Shown: positions 14,185 through 23,337, counted from the stretch's first letter. The stretch is DNA of 45,685 nucleotides from CAZUTK01 sp964623265 (GCA_964623265.1 CAZUTK010000016.1:1-45685); one strand, 5' to 3'. Numbers and translations are program-made. The notes: a model not told the origin generated them from the sequence alone.

Positions 14185-16440
14185 TTACAGCATCTGCAAT
14201 GGATCCACATCTACGGTGAAATGCACTTGCGAAGAGAGGTTTGCGCGATACTGCGCCAGCACCTCTATTAGGCGTTTGCGAAAATCTGATCTGGTTGAAC
14301 GCGCCGAAAGGGGCGCCTTCATCAGAATCTGAAAGCGGAACAGGTCTTTTACGCGCGAACGATAACACGGCGTAGGACCCAGCCAATCGGCTTCCTGCAC
14401 TCTGTTGTTCGCCTGCCTGAAAAAAAGTTGTGCGCTGGTTTTGGCTTTTTCCGCTTTTTTCGAAGAGAACGAGAATAAGATCAACCACCCGCAGGGCGGG
14501 TAGCGCAGATTCCTGCGCAATTTGATCTCTCTTCGGTAGAAATCCTCGTAGCGCTGTTCCTGCACCAACTTCAGAACAGGATGTTCGGGCAGCCAGGTCT
14601 GGATGATGACCTCCCCTGGGGAATGCGCATCTGCTTTTCTGCCGGACCTTCCCGCCGCCTGCGCCAAAAGCATATAAGCGCGTTCATCGCTGCGGAAATC
14701 CGGAAAGATCAGTTCGGAGTCCGCCGATACGACGCCTACCAGTGTAACGCCCGGGTAGTCGTGTCCGCGCGCCACCATTTTTGTGCCCAGCAACACGGAA
14801 GATTCCATCCCTGCAAAGGTTTTCAAAATGCGGTGATGCGATCCGCGCTCACGCGTATTGTCGAAGTCCAGCCGCAGGACTTTTGCCTTGGGAAGAATCT
14901 GTGCCAATTCTTCTTCGACGCGCTGCGTGCCGCTGCCGATGTAACGCAGAGCGGCGCCGCATTCCGGACAGGTGATTAATGCTGCAGTCTTATAACCGCA
15001 GATATGACAGCGCAATTCTTCCTTCGATGCACCGCTCTTGTGATGGGTGAGACTGACTTCGCAGTGTCGGCATTTGCAGAGATAACCGCAACGGGGGCAT
15101 AATGCCGCGGTGTGAAAACCACGTCGGTTGTGCAATAATATCGCCTGTTCGCCCTCATCGAATCTCTGTTGCAAAGCACGCACCAGCTCCTTTCCGAGTG
15201 CTTTTTTGCGGTCGTAGGGAGGTGATACGGTGCGGATGCACGGCGGGGGGACGCGGTCCACTCTCTTCGGCAGATCCAGACGGATGAATTTTCCCCTTTC
15301 CGCATTGTAAAAAGTCTCGATGCTCGGTGTGGCACCGCCTAATACTACGGTCGCATTGCAGGCTCGGGCTCGCACCAGAGCCACGTCACGCGCGTTGTAG
15401 CGCGGGTTGGGTTCAGTTTGTTTGTAACTGGAATCTCCCTCTTCGTCTATGATGATCAGCTTGAGGTTCTGCAAGGGAGCGAATACAGCGGAACGCGCGC
15501 CGATGACGATCGAAAATTCGCCGGCGCGGATGCCTCGCCAGTAAGCAGTTCTTTCACTTTCGGAAAGGGCGCTGTGTTGAACCGCGATGTGATCTCCGAA
15601 AAGCGCGTGAAATCGTCCCAGCAATTGAGGTGTAAGGGAGATTTCCGGAACGAGAACTAAGGCAGTTCCGCCGGTTTCCAGCGCGCGTTCGATCGTCTTT
15701 TGATAAACGAGAGTCTTTCCCGATCCGGTCACCCCATAGAGCAAGAACACACTGCCCTTTCGATCAAAGATATCTTCTGTGATCCGCCGGATCGCCGTTT
15801 TCTGGTCTTCATTCGGCGCCGGCAGAGGTGCGTTGTCACGCTGCGAGAGTGCTTCCAGTGCGGTAAAACGTTTGACCGGAATGCGATCTTTCAGCAGTAT
15901 TCCGCGCGCCAGCAGTGCGTTCAGGGCGGATTTCGACGCGCCGGTCTCCTGCAATACGGAAACGGTGGGGGTTTCACCCGCATGAGACAAGAAATAATCG
16001 AGAATTTTCGCTTGAGCCGGGGCGCGACCCTGCAATTCTACTTTTATCTTGATCAATTCGGCGCGGGGATATGAAGGCGCCGGAAAGACGACTTCTTGAA
16101 GTCGAGGTTCCCTCCGATTATGCAGTCTTCCCGCCGGTAAAGCCGCTTTCAACGCTTCCCCCCAAGAGCAAAAATAATAATCCGCGATCCAGCGTGTCAG
16201 CGCGAGTAAATCAGCGGTCAACAGCGGTTCCGAATCTGGTAGGTCTATCACGTCTCTAATGTTTTCCACTGTCGCGTTCGCGGTCGGATCTTCCACGATG
16301 ATGCCGGTCATGATGCGATTTCCGAAGGGAACAATCGCGCGGCAGCCTGGAAGAGTATAGTCCGCTTTTTCCGGAGGGACACGATATGTGAAGGTCTTAT
16401 CCAGTGGAATGGGCAGGGAAACCTGTATCCGTTTTTCCAT
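14185..16440 (-). CDS. priA: Primosomal helicase PriA (replication restart)
   Basis: This 751-residue protein has the PriA layout: N-terminal DNA-binding part (TFTYRVPPE), Walker A GVTGSGKT near residue 236, eight cysteines in the CPRCGYLCKCRHC and CHICGY...CPECGA zinc domain, and the helicase C-terminal part. PriA reloads the replicative helicase at stalled forks. ATG 16440 (MEKRIQVSLPIPLDK) is the family start; 41 further residues upstream are spurious. Two motifs deviate: the DEEH box reads DEEG (residues 332-335) and motif III reads GGATPS, not GSATPS. This may weaken ATPase coupling, but all else is intact. First gene of the priA-HD-peptidase-PorV operon. Confidence 0.95.
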   Translation of the reverse strand: MEKRIQVSLPIPLDKTFTYRVPPEKADYTLPGCRAIVPFGNRIMTGIIVEDPTANATVENIRDVIDLPDSEPLLTADLLALTRWIADYYFCSWGEALKAALPAGRLHNRREPRLQEVVFPAPSYPRAELIKIKVELQGRAPAQAKILDYFLSHAGETPTVSVLQETGASKSALNALLARGILLKDRIPVKRFTALEALSQRDNAPLPAPNEDQKTAIRRITEDIFDRKGSVFLLYGVTGSGKTLVYQKTIERALETGGTALVLVPEISLTPQLLGRFHALFGDHIAVQHSALSESERTAYWRGIRAGEFSIVIGARSAVFAPLQNLKLIIIDEEGDSSYKQTEPNPRYNARDVALVRARACNATVVLGGATPSIETFYNAERGKFIRLDLPKRVDRVPPPCIRTVSPPYDRKKALGKELVRALQQRFDEGEQAILLHNRRGFHTAALCPRCGYLCKCRHCEVSLTHHKSGASKEELRCHICGYKTAALITCPECGAALRYIGSGTQRVEEELAQILPKAKVLRLDFDNTRERGSHHRILKTFAGMESSVLLGTKMVARGHDYPGVTLVGVVSADSELIFPDFRSDERAYMLLAQAAGRSGRKADAHSPGEVIIQTWLPEHPVLKLVQEQRYEDFYRREIKLRRNLRYPPCGWLILFSFSSKKAEKAKTSAQLFFRQANNRVQEADWLGPTPCYRSRVKDLFRFQILMKAPLSARSTRSDFRKRLIEVLAQYRANLSSQVHFTVDVDPLQML

Positions 16441-16466
16441 AGCGGGTGTAGAGCAACATCGCTTAC

Positions 16467-16495
16467 AAAATAAAGCTTTACAGATCAACAAGCAA
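16467..16495 (-). promoter_or_regulatory. Candidate promoter of priA
   Basis: On the minus strand TTGCTT (16490-16495), a 17-bp spacer and TATTTT (16467-16472). The match is moderate, but position and spacing suit the priA start at 16440. The rest of the divergent 190-bp region must also hold the promoter of the oxidoreductase cluster; no convincing one was seen. Confidence 0.4.
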
Positions 16496-16632
16496 GCATT
16501 TTTTTCCTCACCCTCGACCCAGCGCTGAAAAGAAGACCTTTGCCGCAAAGAGGAATTTCGCAAGTTTTTTCTTGGAATTCAGCGATTAGTTTCTTACTTT
16601 TAAGTAGGCGTCTCACAATTCCATGGAATCTT

Positions 16633-17208
16633 ATGATAGAATTACGCTTTCACAGCCGCGGAGGTCAAGGCGGCGTTATCGCCGGAAAACTGCTTGCTGC
16701 CGCCATTTTTAAGGAAGGCAAGTACGTGCAAACTTTTCCCACATTCGGGGTCGAACGCAGGGGCGCGCCGGTCATGACCTTTGTGCGCATCTCGGATCGT
16801 CCCATCCGTCTGCGCAATCAGGTTTACACGCCGGATCACATTGTGATCCTCGACCCTTCCCTGATCCAATTCTTCGATGTCGTTCAAGGATTAAAAGAGG
16901 ACGGTATCATTCTGGTCAATACCGATAAGGATATTTCCACTTTCAAATTTCCGAATCAGTTCAGACCTGTCGCGATCAACGCATCCCACATCGCCATCGC
17001 GCATAAGTTGGGCTCCATTACGCAGCCGATCATTAACACAGCGATCCTGGGAGCCCTGGCGAAAGTCACGGGATTGGTTAAAATTGATTCTCTCGTGGCG
17101 GCGATCCAGGAAGAGATTCCTATCAAAACTCAAGCCAACATCCAAGCCGCGCTGGACGCGTATGAAGAAGCAATCGCATTCAATGCGGTCAACGCACAAC
17201 TCACCTGA
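16633..17208 (+). CDS. porG: 2-oxoacid:acceptor oxidoreductase gamma subunit
   Basis: This 191-residue protein starts with the gamma-subunit signature LRFHSRGGQGGVIAGKLLA and continues with FGVERRGAPVMTFVRIS and an internal NTAILGALAKVTG, all typical of pyruvate/2-oxoacid ferredoxin oxidoreductase gamma subunits. The gamma subunit helps to bind CoA in the heteromeric enzyme. It is the first gene of the cluster with the flavoprotein/ferredoxin fusion, alpha and beta. ATG 16633 is chosen; the 31 residues upstream of it in frame are not conserved-looking. Pyruvate is the likeliest substrate, but the subunits do not prove it. Confidence 0.9.
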   Translation: MIELRFHSRGGQGGVIAGKLLAAAIFKEGKYVQTFPTFGVERRGAPVMTFVRISDRPIRLRNQVYTPDHIVILDPSLIQFFDVVQGLKEDGIILVNTDKDISTFKFPNQFRPVAINASHIAIAHKLGSITQPIINTAILGALAKVTGLVKIDSLVAAIQEEIPIKTQANIQAALDAYEEAIAFNAVNAQLT

Positions 17209-17238
17209 ATCAAATCACGGATACTATCGGATTTAACT

Positions 17239-18945
17239 ATGAGTGATGAAAAAGTCACTATAAAATCATACCGAGATCTACCGATCACACCGGCATCATT
17301 GGGGAAAATGACGGTCAATAAGACGGCATCTTGGCGCAACGCCGAGCCCTATTATGAAGAGAAGGCGCCGCCTTGCAATCTGAATTGTCCTGCGGGCACC
17401 GACGTCGTAGATTTTTTGCATCTGCTCGGCGAAGGGAAGTATGAAGAAGGCTGGAAACTCATTCTGGAAACCAATCCTTTTCCAGGCGTATGCGGACGCG
17501 TCTGCCCACATCCCTGCGAACGAGACTGCAATAGAGGGAATCTCGGCGGACGGATCAACGTTCACATGCTGGAGCGATTTCTTGCGGACGTGAACTTCGA
17601 ACGAAAGCTTGAGCCAAAATATCTGGAGAGCAAAAAACGTCAAACCGCAGGTGTGATCGGAGCCGGTCCGGCGGGACTATCCTGCGCCTATCAGCTGGCG
17701 CGGCGCGGCTACGGGGTGACCGTTTACGAAGCACTGCCGGAAGCCGGAGGCATGATGCGCATCGGCATCCCGGATTACCGTCTGCCCAAAGAAGTGCTCC
17801 GTCATGAAATCGAATACATCCTGGCGCACGGCGTAGAATTGAAGTTGAACACCCGCGTCGGTCGGGATATTTCTTTTGACGAGCTACGGCGGAAGCATGA
17901 CGCGATATTCATCGGGACCGGTTTCCATTTATCCCGGGCGTTAGGGGCGGAAGGTCAGGATCTGGCGGATGTCATCCCCGGCATCGAAGTGTTGCGCAAG
18001 ATCTCCTTCAAGGATGAGATTTCGATCGGCGACCGCGTCGTGGTGGTCGGGGGAGGAAATACCGCTATGGACGTCGCACGATCGGTGCTGCGGATGGGTT
18101 CCAAACCACGCGTGGTGTACCGCCGTTCCCGGGAAGAGATGCCGGCGATCGCGGAGGAAATCGAAGATTTACTGGCGGAAGGCATCCCCATTGATTTCCT
18201 GACTCTGCCGGTCAAAGTGCACGGCGATGATAAAGGACAGATACTGAAAGTAGAATGCGTGCGGATGGAATTGGGTGAACCGGATGAATCGGGCCGCCGC
18301 CGGCCAGTGCCGATCGCGGGATCCAATTTCGATATAGAAGCCGATATGGTCATCACCGCCATCGGTGAACAGCCGGATTTGAAGTATCTCACCTCGGATG
18401 TGAAAGCAGAAAGCTGGGGCGTGCTGGTGGACGGCTACGGCAGAACTAACGTGGAGAATATTTTCGCCGGCGGGGATACAGCTACGGGTGAGGGTACAGT
18501 CACGCACGCCGTCGGCAGAGGACGCCAGGCGGCGATCGCGATTGACGCTTACCTGCAGAAAAAAGAGCTGCCGCCTTGCGAGGAAATCGAACGGTATTTA
18601 AAAGACCGCAGCCGGCATATGGTGACCTGGGAAGAGATCAATCCGGCATACTTCAACCTGGAAGAGCGCATTGAACCGCAGGGTAAACCCATCCCTGAAC
18701 GTGTCAAGAGCTTTGAAGAGGTGTATTCCGGTTTTACCGAGGAGCAGGCGCTTCGGGAGGCTCAACGCTGTTTTTCCTGCGGAACGTGTCCATCCTGCGA
18801 CAACTGTTTGATCTTCTGCCCGGATGCGGCGATTTCCCGCGTCGGCGACGGGCGTTATCGGATCAATTACGATTACTGCAAGGGATGCGGCATTTGCGTC
18901 AGCGAATGTCCGCGCAACGCCATCTCTATTAAAGTCCTCAAGTGA
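17239..18945 (+). CDS. GltD-type NAD(P)H flavoprotein fused to a 2[4Fe-4S] ferredoxin (delta) domain
   Basis: The 568-residue chain has three parts. An N-terminal iron-sulfur domain of the glutamate-synthase small-subunit type has cysteines in CNLNCPAG and CGRVCPHPCERDC. A flavoprotein core has the FAD motif GVIGAGPAGLSCAYQL near 138 and the NAD(P) motif VVVVGGGNTAMDVARS near 267, and ends with the FAD loop IFAGGDTATGEGT. The C-terminal ferredoxin has CGTCPSCDNCLIFCP and CKGCGICVSECP, like the delta subunit PorD. Located directly after porG, it probably replaces the separate delta subunit and could pass electrons from 2-oxoacid oxidation to NAD(P)+ or back. The GltD role in glutamate synthesis is unlikely, since no large subunit is near. 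Confidence 0.88.
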   Translation: MSDEKVTIKSYRDLPITPASLGKMTVNKTASWRNAEPYYEEKAPPCNLNCPAGTDVVDFLHLLGEGKYEEGWKLILETNPFPGVCGRVCPHPCERDCNRGNLGGRINVHMLERFLADVNFERKLEPKYLESKKRQTAGVIGAGPAGLSCAYQLARRGYGVTVYEALPEAGGMMRIGIPDYRLPKEVLRHEIEYILAHGVELKLNTRVGRDISFDELRRKHDAIFIGTGFHLSRALGAEGQDLADVIPGIEVLRKISFKDEISIGDRVVVVGGGNTAMDVARSVLRMGSKPRVVYRRSREEMPAIAEEIEDLLAEGIPIDFLTLPVKVHGDDKGQILKVECVRMELGEPDESGRRRPVPIAGSNFDIEADMVITAIGEQPDLKYLTSDVKAESWGVLVDGYGRTNVENIFAGGDTATGEGTVTHAVGRGRQAAIAIDAYLQKKELPPCEEIERYLKDRSRHMVTWEEINPAYFNLEERIEPQGKPIPERVKSFEEVYSGFTEEQALREAQRCFSCGTCPSCDNCLIFCPDAAISRVGDGRYRINYDYCKGCGICVSECPRNAISIKVLK

Positions 18946-19469
18946 TGCATTCTCAGCTTGCATCCAGCGAAAACCTATGGCGCGAAGAGCTTTATCGTCG
19001 CTCGCAAACAGGGTTTCTGGTGCGGGGTTTGCTCCTCTTTTTGATTCTGATCAGTCTTGCCGTCCTCGTCTTATTCTTGGCGGACCTTCAACATCCTGAT
19101 GTTCTCTCCCGCGTGGAACAGGACGATCTTCTGCGAATCATGGGGATGCTCTTCGTCATGCTGGTGGTGCTATTGCTCTTTCACAATCTGACCGTCGTGG
19201 TTTACTCGGATCATCTTCATTTCTATTTTGGGATAGGGATTATCGGGCGGCGGATCTGGTTCGACAATGTGGTTTCCTGCAAGCCGGTGCGCAACCCCTG
19301 GTGGTACGGTTGGGGAATCCACCGGTATCCGGGTGGGTGGGTGTATAACATTCACGGCTTGGACGCGGTGGAATTGGAACTGAAGAAGGGCAATAGAATC
19401 CGAATCGGCACGTATGAACCCCAGCGCCTTTGTGAAGTCATCAACGGAAGGCTTAAAGGCAATGGCTGA
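18945..19469 (+). CDS. Membrane protein with two helices and a PH-like cytoplasmic domain
   Basis: The 174-residue protein has two membrane helices (LVRGLLLFLILISLAVLVLF and IMGMLFVMLVVLLLFHNLTV) followed by a C-terminal beta-rich part (VVVYSDHLHFYFGIGIIG and VELELKKGNRIRIGT) that resembles bacterial PH-like domains. The ATG shares one base with the preceding stop (TGATG), so it is translated with the fusion protein. I do not recognise the family. Its place inside the oxidoreductase cluster might be accidental, as there is no cofactor motif. Confidence 0.7.
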   Translation: MHSQLASSENLWREELYRRSQTGFLVRGLLLFLILISLAVLVLFLADLQHPDVLSRVEQDDLLRIMGMLFVMLVVLLLFHNLTVVVYSDHLHFYFGIGIIGRRIWFDNVVSCKPVRNPWWYGWGIHRYPGGWVYNIHGLDAVELELKKGNRIRIGTYEPQRLCEVINGRLKGNG

Positions 19470-19475
19470 ACTTCA

Positions 19476-19515
19476 GATTCACTTATTAATTCTGATGGTG
19501 AATCTTTTAATCTTT
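19476..19515 (+). terminator. Possible terminator inside the oxidoreductase cluster
   Basis: GATTCAC (19476-19482) pairs with GTGAATC (19498-19504), loop 15 bases, followed by TTTTAATCTTTT. If it works, alpha and beta would be transcribed apart from the gamma and fusion genes. Confidence 0.35.
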
Positions 19516-19589
19516 TATAGACTAGACCAACAGAGCGCTTTCTTTTTCGTTAACCCTCTAAACGCGAAACATAGCGGCAGAGGAACGAA

Positions 19590-20654
19590 ATGAAGAAAAT
19601 TGCTATCAATATATTCCTGCTCTTTATCAGTTTATGTCTGGCGGCAGTCGGGGCTGAAATCATCGCTCGCATATTTTTCAGCTATCAAGATAAAGTATTG
19701 CGGGAAAAAAGCAGTCAGAATATTCTGACGCAGGTCGCCAAACACGAGTTGTTCGTGCAGATCGAACTCGGAGGGTTCACGAATCGTCCGTATGCTCAGG
19801 TGCATTGGTGGGGATTCGATATCCGCACGGATTCTCTGGGCTGCCGCGTCGGACCTGCAGCGCCGGAATCATCCGACGTCATCTTATTCATCGGCGATTC
19901 GATGACGTTCGGGCTGGGATTGCCGGATTCGGCGACCATCCCCGGGCTTCTGCAAACCCGCTTGAACCAAGCGACGCCGAATCATCCCGTGCGAGTCGTG
20001 AATGCCAGCGTAATCGGATACGATTTCAGGCAGTATTTGTATCAATTGCGCCGCTTGACGCCGATTCTAAGACCATCATTGATCATCATTGGGATCTGTT
20101 ACAACGACCTATTTCCGAACGAAGACCCGTTTCAGAACATTATGGCGGACCGCGGTTTCGCTGAAGGAAAAAGTTCATCAACGACGATGCAACTTGCATC
20201 TTCTAACAGTTCATATGCCGGACGGTTGAAGAAGCTGGTGCGCGAAACAGCGCTGTATACTTTATGGCGGAAATCCGGGATCGGGGAGCGGCTGTCTGCG
20301 GGGAATAGCGAATACACCGAACCCGCCGTCCTCGCGAGCTTGAATCAGGCTCCGGAATTGGTGGATGAATTTCTCGCCGTTTTACGCGAATATGATGTGC
20401 CGCATCTCTTCGTTTATTTCCCCACACCGGAAAAGCTGGGATCGCCTAGTGATTTTGTCTATGTGCGGATTCTGCAAGAGCGAGGAGAGCCGTTGTTGGA
20501 TTTGAGTTTGGCTCAAGGGTTGTCGAAGGATTCCTATTTCTTTCGGGAGTCCAAGGGGCATCTGCAACCCGACATCCATTTCAATCTTGCAGGAGGGCAG
20601 ATCGTTGCTGATAACATTAGCCGTTGGTTGATTGATCAAAAATATTGGAAATAA
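19590..20654 (+). CDS. SGNH/GDSL-type hydrolase with N-terminal membrane anchor
   Basis: The 354-residue protein starts with a hydrophobic helix (AINIFLLFISLCLAAVGAEI) and then shows the SGNH blocks: FIGDSMTFG with Ser104, an NAS segment (VVNASVIGYD), GICYND, and the DxxH pair in QPDIHFNLAGG near residue 330. These enzymes cleave or transfer acyl groups, often acetyl groups on cell-surface sugars or lipids. The anchor places the active site outside the inner membrane. AGAGGAACGAA precedes the ATG. It has no evident link to the oxidoreductase subunits on both sides. Confidence 0.85.
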   Translation: MKKIAINIFLLFISLCLAAVGAEIIARIFFSYQDKVLREKSSQNILTQVAKHELFVQIELGGFTNRPYAQVHWWGFDIRTDSLGCRVGPAAPESSDVILFIGDSMTFGLGLPDSATIPGLLQTRLNQATPNHPVRVVNASVIGYDFRQYLYQLRRLTPILRPSLIIIGICYNDLFPNEDPFQNIMADRGFAEGKSSSTTMQLASSNSSYAGRLKKLVRETALYTLWRKSGIGERLSAGNSEYTEPAVLASLNQAPELVDEFLAVLREYDVPHLFVYFPTPEKLGSPSDFVYVRILQERGEPLLDLSLAQGLSKDSYFFRESKGHLQPDIHFNLAGGQIVADNISRWLIDQKYWK

Positions 20655-20705
20655 CTGCTTGCGGCAGACACTTCGCAGCATAGATCATCGAAAGACGAAT
20701 CGGTT

Positions 20706-21866
20706 ATGAAAAAGGTACTCACCGGGAATCAGGCGGTCGCCTGGGGCGTGATGTGTTCGCGAGCTCAGGTGGTATCCGCCTATCCCATCACGCCACAAAC
20801 CACGATCATCGAAGAGATCGCGGAATTGGTGTCTTCCGGTAGGTTAAACGCCCGCTTCATCAAGGTTGAATCCGAGCATTCGGCTATGGCGGGCTGCATC
20901 GGAGCTTCACAAGCCGGAGCTCGCGCTTTCACCGCCACATCCGCTCAAGGGCTCGCCTTGATGCATGAACTGATACACTGGGCGGCGTTGGCTCGGCTTC
21001 CCATCGTGCTTGCGGATGTCAACCGCGCAATGGCGCCGGGCTGGACCATCTGGACGGATCAGAACGACACCCTTTCTCAGCGCGATACCGGCTGGCTGCA
21101 ATTCTATTGCGAAACCAATCAGGAAGTGCTGGACACTGTATTGCAGGCTTTCAAGATCGCGGAAACCGTCCGCCTGCCAGTGATGCTGGTGCTGGATGCC
21201 TTCTTCTTATCCCATACAGCAGAGGGAATAGATATTCCGGATATGAAAGATGCGGACGCTTTTCTGCCGCCGTATGAGACGGATCTGAAAATAGATGTGG
21301 ATCACCCGCGAGCTTTCGGGGGGATGACCGGTTCGGATGTCTATCAGGAATTCCGTTTTCTGCAGCAGGAAGCCATGATGCAGGCTTTGCAGGTTACGCA
21401 GGACGTGGACGCGGAATTCCAACGACACTTCGGCAGATCCTACGGGCTGATCGAACCGTACCGCTGCGAAGACGCCGAAGCGATCCTGATCACATCCGGA
21501 ACGGTTACGTCCACCGCTCGGGATTCTATAGACGAATGGCGCGACCGCGGCGAGGCGGTGGGATTGCTGAAGATCCGCACATTTAGACCGTTTCCCATCG
21601 GAATGATTCGCGAAGCTTTGCGTGGGGTTCCTCGAGTCGGAGTCGTGGATCGCAACATCTGCCCTGGATTCGGCGGCATTTTCGCTCAGGAAATTAAAGC
21701 AGCGCTCTACGATATAGACGATTCTATGCGTCCCAACATCTTCGGGTTTATCGCCGGACTGGGGGGGAGGGATATCACCCCGAAGACGATAGACGAAATC
21801 ATCGCGAAGACTCTGCGTCCCACTGCGACGGAAAAACATTTGAATTGGATTGATTTAAGAGTATGA
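20706..21866 (+). CDS. porA: 2-oxoacid:acceptor oxidoreductase alpha subunit
   Basis: The 386-residue subunit has the alpha-subunit motifs: GNQAVAWGVMCSRAQVVSAY and PITPQTTIIEEIAE at the N-terminus, ESEHSAMAGCIGASQAGARA and TATSAQGLALM in the pyrimidine-binding domain, and LLKIRTFRPFP with VVDRNICPGFGG in the C-terminal domain. With beta it forms the thiamine pyrophosphate site that splits 2-oxoacids to acyl-CoA and CO2 with ferredoxin as acceptor. Length and order (alpha, then beta) are normal; only the two genes ahead of it are unusual. Confidence 0.93.
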   Translation: MKKVLTGNQAVAWGVMCSRAQVVSAYPITPQTTIIEEIAELVSSGRLNARFIKVESEHSAMAGCIGASQAGARAFTATSAQGLALMHELIHWAALARLPIVLADVNRAMAPGWTIWTDQNDTLSQRDTGWLQFYCETNQEVLDTVLQAFKIAETVRLPVMLVLDAFFLSHTAEGIDIPDMKDADAFLPPYETDLKIDVDHPRAFGGMTGSDVYQEFRFLQQEAMMQALQVTQDVDAEFQRHFGRSYGLIEPYRCEDAEAILITSGTVTSTARDSIDEWRDRGEAVGLLKIRTFRPFPIGMIREALRGVPRVGVVDRNICPGFGGIFAQEIKAALYDIDDSMRPNIFGFIAGLGGRDITPKTIDEIIAKTLRPTATEKHLNWIDLRV

Positions 21867-21963
21867 ATCCTTGATTGGGTGAAGACAACGCGTTTGGCGG
21901 CTAATTCGGCCGAGAGAATTGATCAGAGTTGATGGAAAAGCGATCATAACTTGGAGATAGAAG

Positions 21964-22863
21964 ATGTCGGTACACGGGCAAATCAAGTATGAAATCCCCG
22001 AACGAGAAATTATGACATCCGGCCATCTGGCCTGCCCAGGCTGCGGTGCGGCTCTGGCAATGCGCACGGCTTTGAAGGTACTGGGTCCTCGGACGGTTTT
22101 GTGCATCCCCGCCTGCTGCTGGGCGGTAATAGACGGCCCGTTTCCCTATTCCGCCGCGGGTGTGCCGGTGGTTCAGTGCGCATTCGAAACGGCGGCAATC
22201 ACGGCGACAGGCGTCCGCCACGGGCTGGATGTGCTCGGCGTGAAGGACGTGACGGTCGTCGCCTGGGCGGGGGATGGCGGCACCTTCGACATCGGCTTCG
22301 GTGCCCTTTCTGCTGCCGCGGAGCGCAACGAAAATATCCTATACATATGTTACGATAACGAAGCCTATATGAACACCGGCATCCAGCGCTCTTCCGCTAC
22401 TCCCATCGGTGCCTGGACCACTACGACCCCGCGCGAACATCCCAAAGAAGAACCTAAAAAGAATCTGGTGGAGATCCTCGCAGCGCATCGCATCCCCTAC
22501 GCCGCCACGGCAACGGTGGCATTTCCGGATGACCTGACCCGCAAACTGGAGAAAGCCAAGAAGATGAAGGGAATGCGGCTTTTGCACATCTTCAGCCCCT
22601 GTCCACCGGGACATAAATCCGCGGAGAGCGACTCTATTAAAATCAGCCGCCTGGCGGTGGAGACGAAGGTATTCCCACTCTATGAGGTGGAAAACGGTTA
22701 TCGCTATACCTTATCCCGAGAACCAAAAGGCACACCGGTCAAAGAATATGTGCGCCTGCAAGGGCGGTTCAAGCATTTGACCGACCAGGATATCGAAAAA
22801 ATGCAGGAACGAGTGGATTGGGAATGGGAGCATTTGATGAAAAAGATCCGCTGCTTTGAATAG
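21964..22863 (+). CDS. porB: 2-oxoacid:acceptor oxidoreductase beta subunit
   Basis: The 299-residue subunit carries the iron-sulfur ligands CPGCG near residue 24 and the thiamine pyrophosphate motif AWAGDGGTFDIGFGALS followed by ICYDNEAYMNTGIQRS, as in PorB. One further conserved cysteine lies in FSPCPPG. It binds thiamine pyrophosphate and the proximal [4Fe-4S] cluster of the enzyme. A GGAGA site lies nine bases before the ATG. It closes the oxidoreductase cluster. Confidence 0.94.
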   Translation: MSVHGQIKYEIPEREIMTSGHLACPGCGAALAMRTALKVLGPRTVLCIPACCWAVIDGPFPYSAAGVPVVQCAFETAAITATGVRHGLDVLGVKDVTVVAWAGDGGTFDIGFGALSAAAERNENILYICYDNEAYMNTGIQRSSATPIGAWTTTTPREHPKEEPKKNLVEILAAHRIPYAATATVAFPDDLTRKLEKAKKMKGMRLLHIFSPCPPGHKSAESDSIKISRLAVETKVFPLYEVENGYRYTLSREPKGTPVKEYVRLQGRFKHLTDQDIEKMQERVDWEWEHLMKKIRCFE

Positions 22864-22947
22864 ACGGCGAATTTTTCATTGCTTCTGATAGGAATAATTT
22901 CGTAAATTGCCCGCAAAATGCGGGTAATTTCTCAAGCAGGAACCAAT

Positions 22948-23193
22948 ATGAGCGCACAACAAGCCCGAAAACATCCGCGAAAAGACGCGCATTGGAACAT
23001 TTTCGATCGTTCGAATTATCGGCTTTTTTTCATCGGCGCGATCACCATCCTGTTGGGTTACATAGCGATGATGCAGGGACCCCATAATTCCTTCTGGTCG
23101 CTGCATCTGGCGCCGATCTTGCTCATCGTCGGCTATTGCGTGCTGATTCCGCTGGCGATTCTCAAGCGTCCCCACGAGCCGAAGAGCAAATAA
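22948..23193 (+). CDS. DUF3098 family small membrane protein
   Basis: This 81-residue protein has a polar N-terminus, the segment NYRLFFIGAITILLGYIAMM (first helix), a short loop and a second helix (HLAPILLIVGYCVLIPLAIL), followed by a basic tail. That layout, with LAPI in the second helix, matches DUF3098 proteins, which are common in Bacteroidota and relatives and have no known function. ATG 22948 is chosen because AGGA lies at proper distance; ATG 22918 in the same frame lacks a site. Confidence 0.75.
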   Translation: MSAQQARKHPRKDAHWNIFDRSNYRLFFIGAITILLGYIAMMQGPHNSFWSLHLAPILLIVGYCVLIPLAILKRPHEPKSK

Positions 23194-23207
23194 CAGGCGA
23201 CCTGTTC

Positions 23208-23282
23208 GGGCGATTAGCTCAGCTGGTTTAGAGCGCCTCCCTTACAAGGAGGAGGTCACTGGTTCGAATCCAGCATCGCCCA
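23208..23282 (+). tRNA. tRNA-Val (anticodon TAC)
   Basis: The 7-bp acceptor stem GGGCGAT/ATCGCCC, D arm (TAGCTCAGCTGG), anticodon stem CCTCC/GGAGG with loop CTTACAA (anticodon TAC at 23243-23245), and T arm with GTTCGAATC are all present. The CCA end is not encoded. Confidence 0.96.
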
Positions 23283-23311
23283 CGAAGGAAACTCATCTGC
23301 AACTTCGAATG

Positions 23312-23337
23312 GGGCAGCCTTAAACGACTGCCCTTTC
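23312..23337 (+). terminator. Possible terminator after tRNA-Val
   Basis: GGGCAG (23312-23317) pairs with CTGCCC (23328-23333) across a 10-base loop and is followed by only three T. It lies between the tRNA and the transporter gene. Confidence 0.4.

Noticed and set aside
14141..14488. Longer N-terminus of the HD phosphohydrolase
   Set aside because: It overlaps the 3' end of priA in another frame, and ATG 14140 has a good ribosome site.
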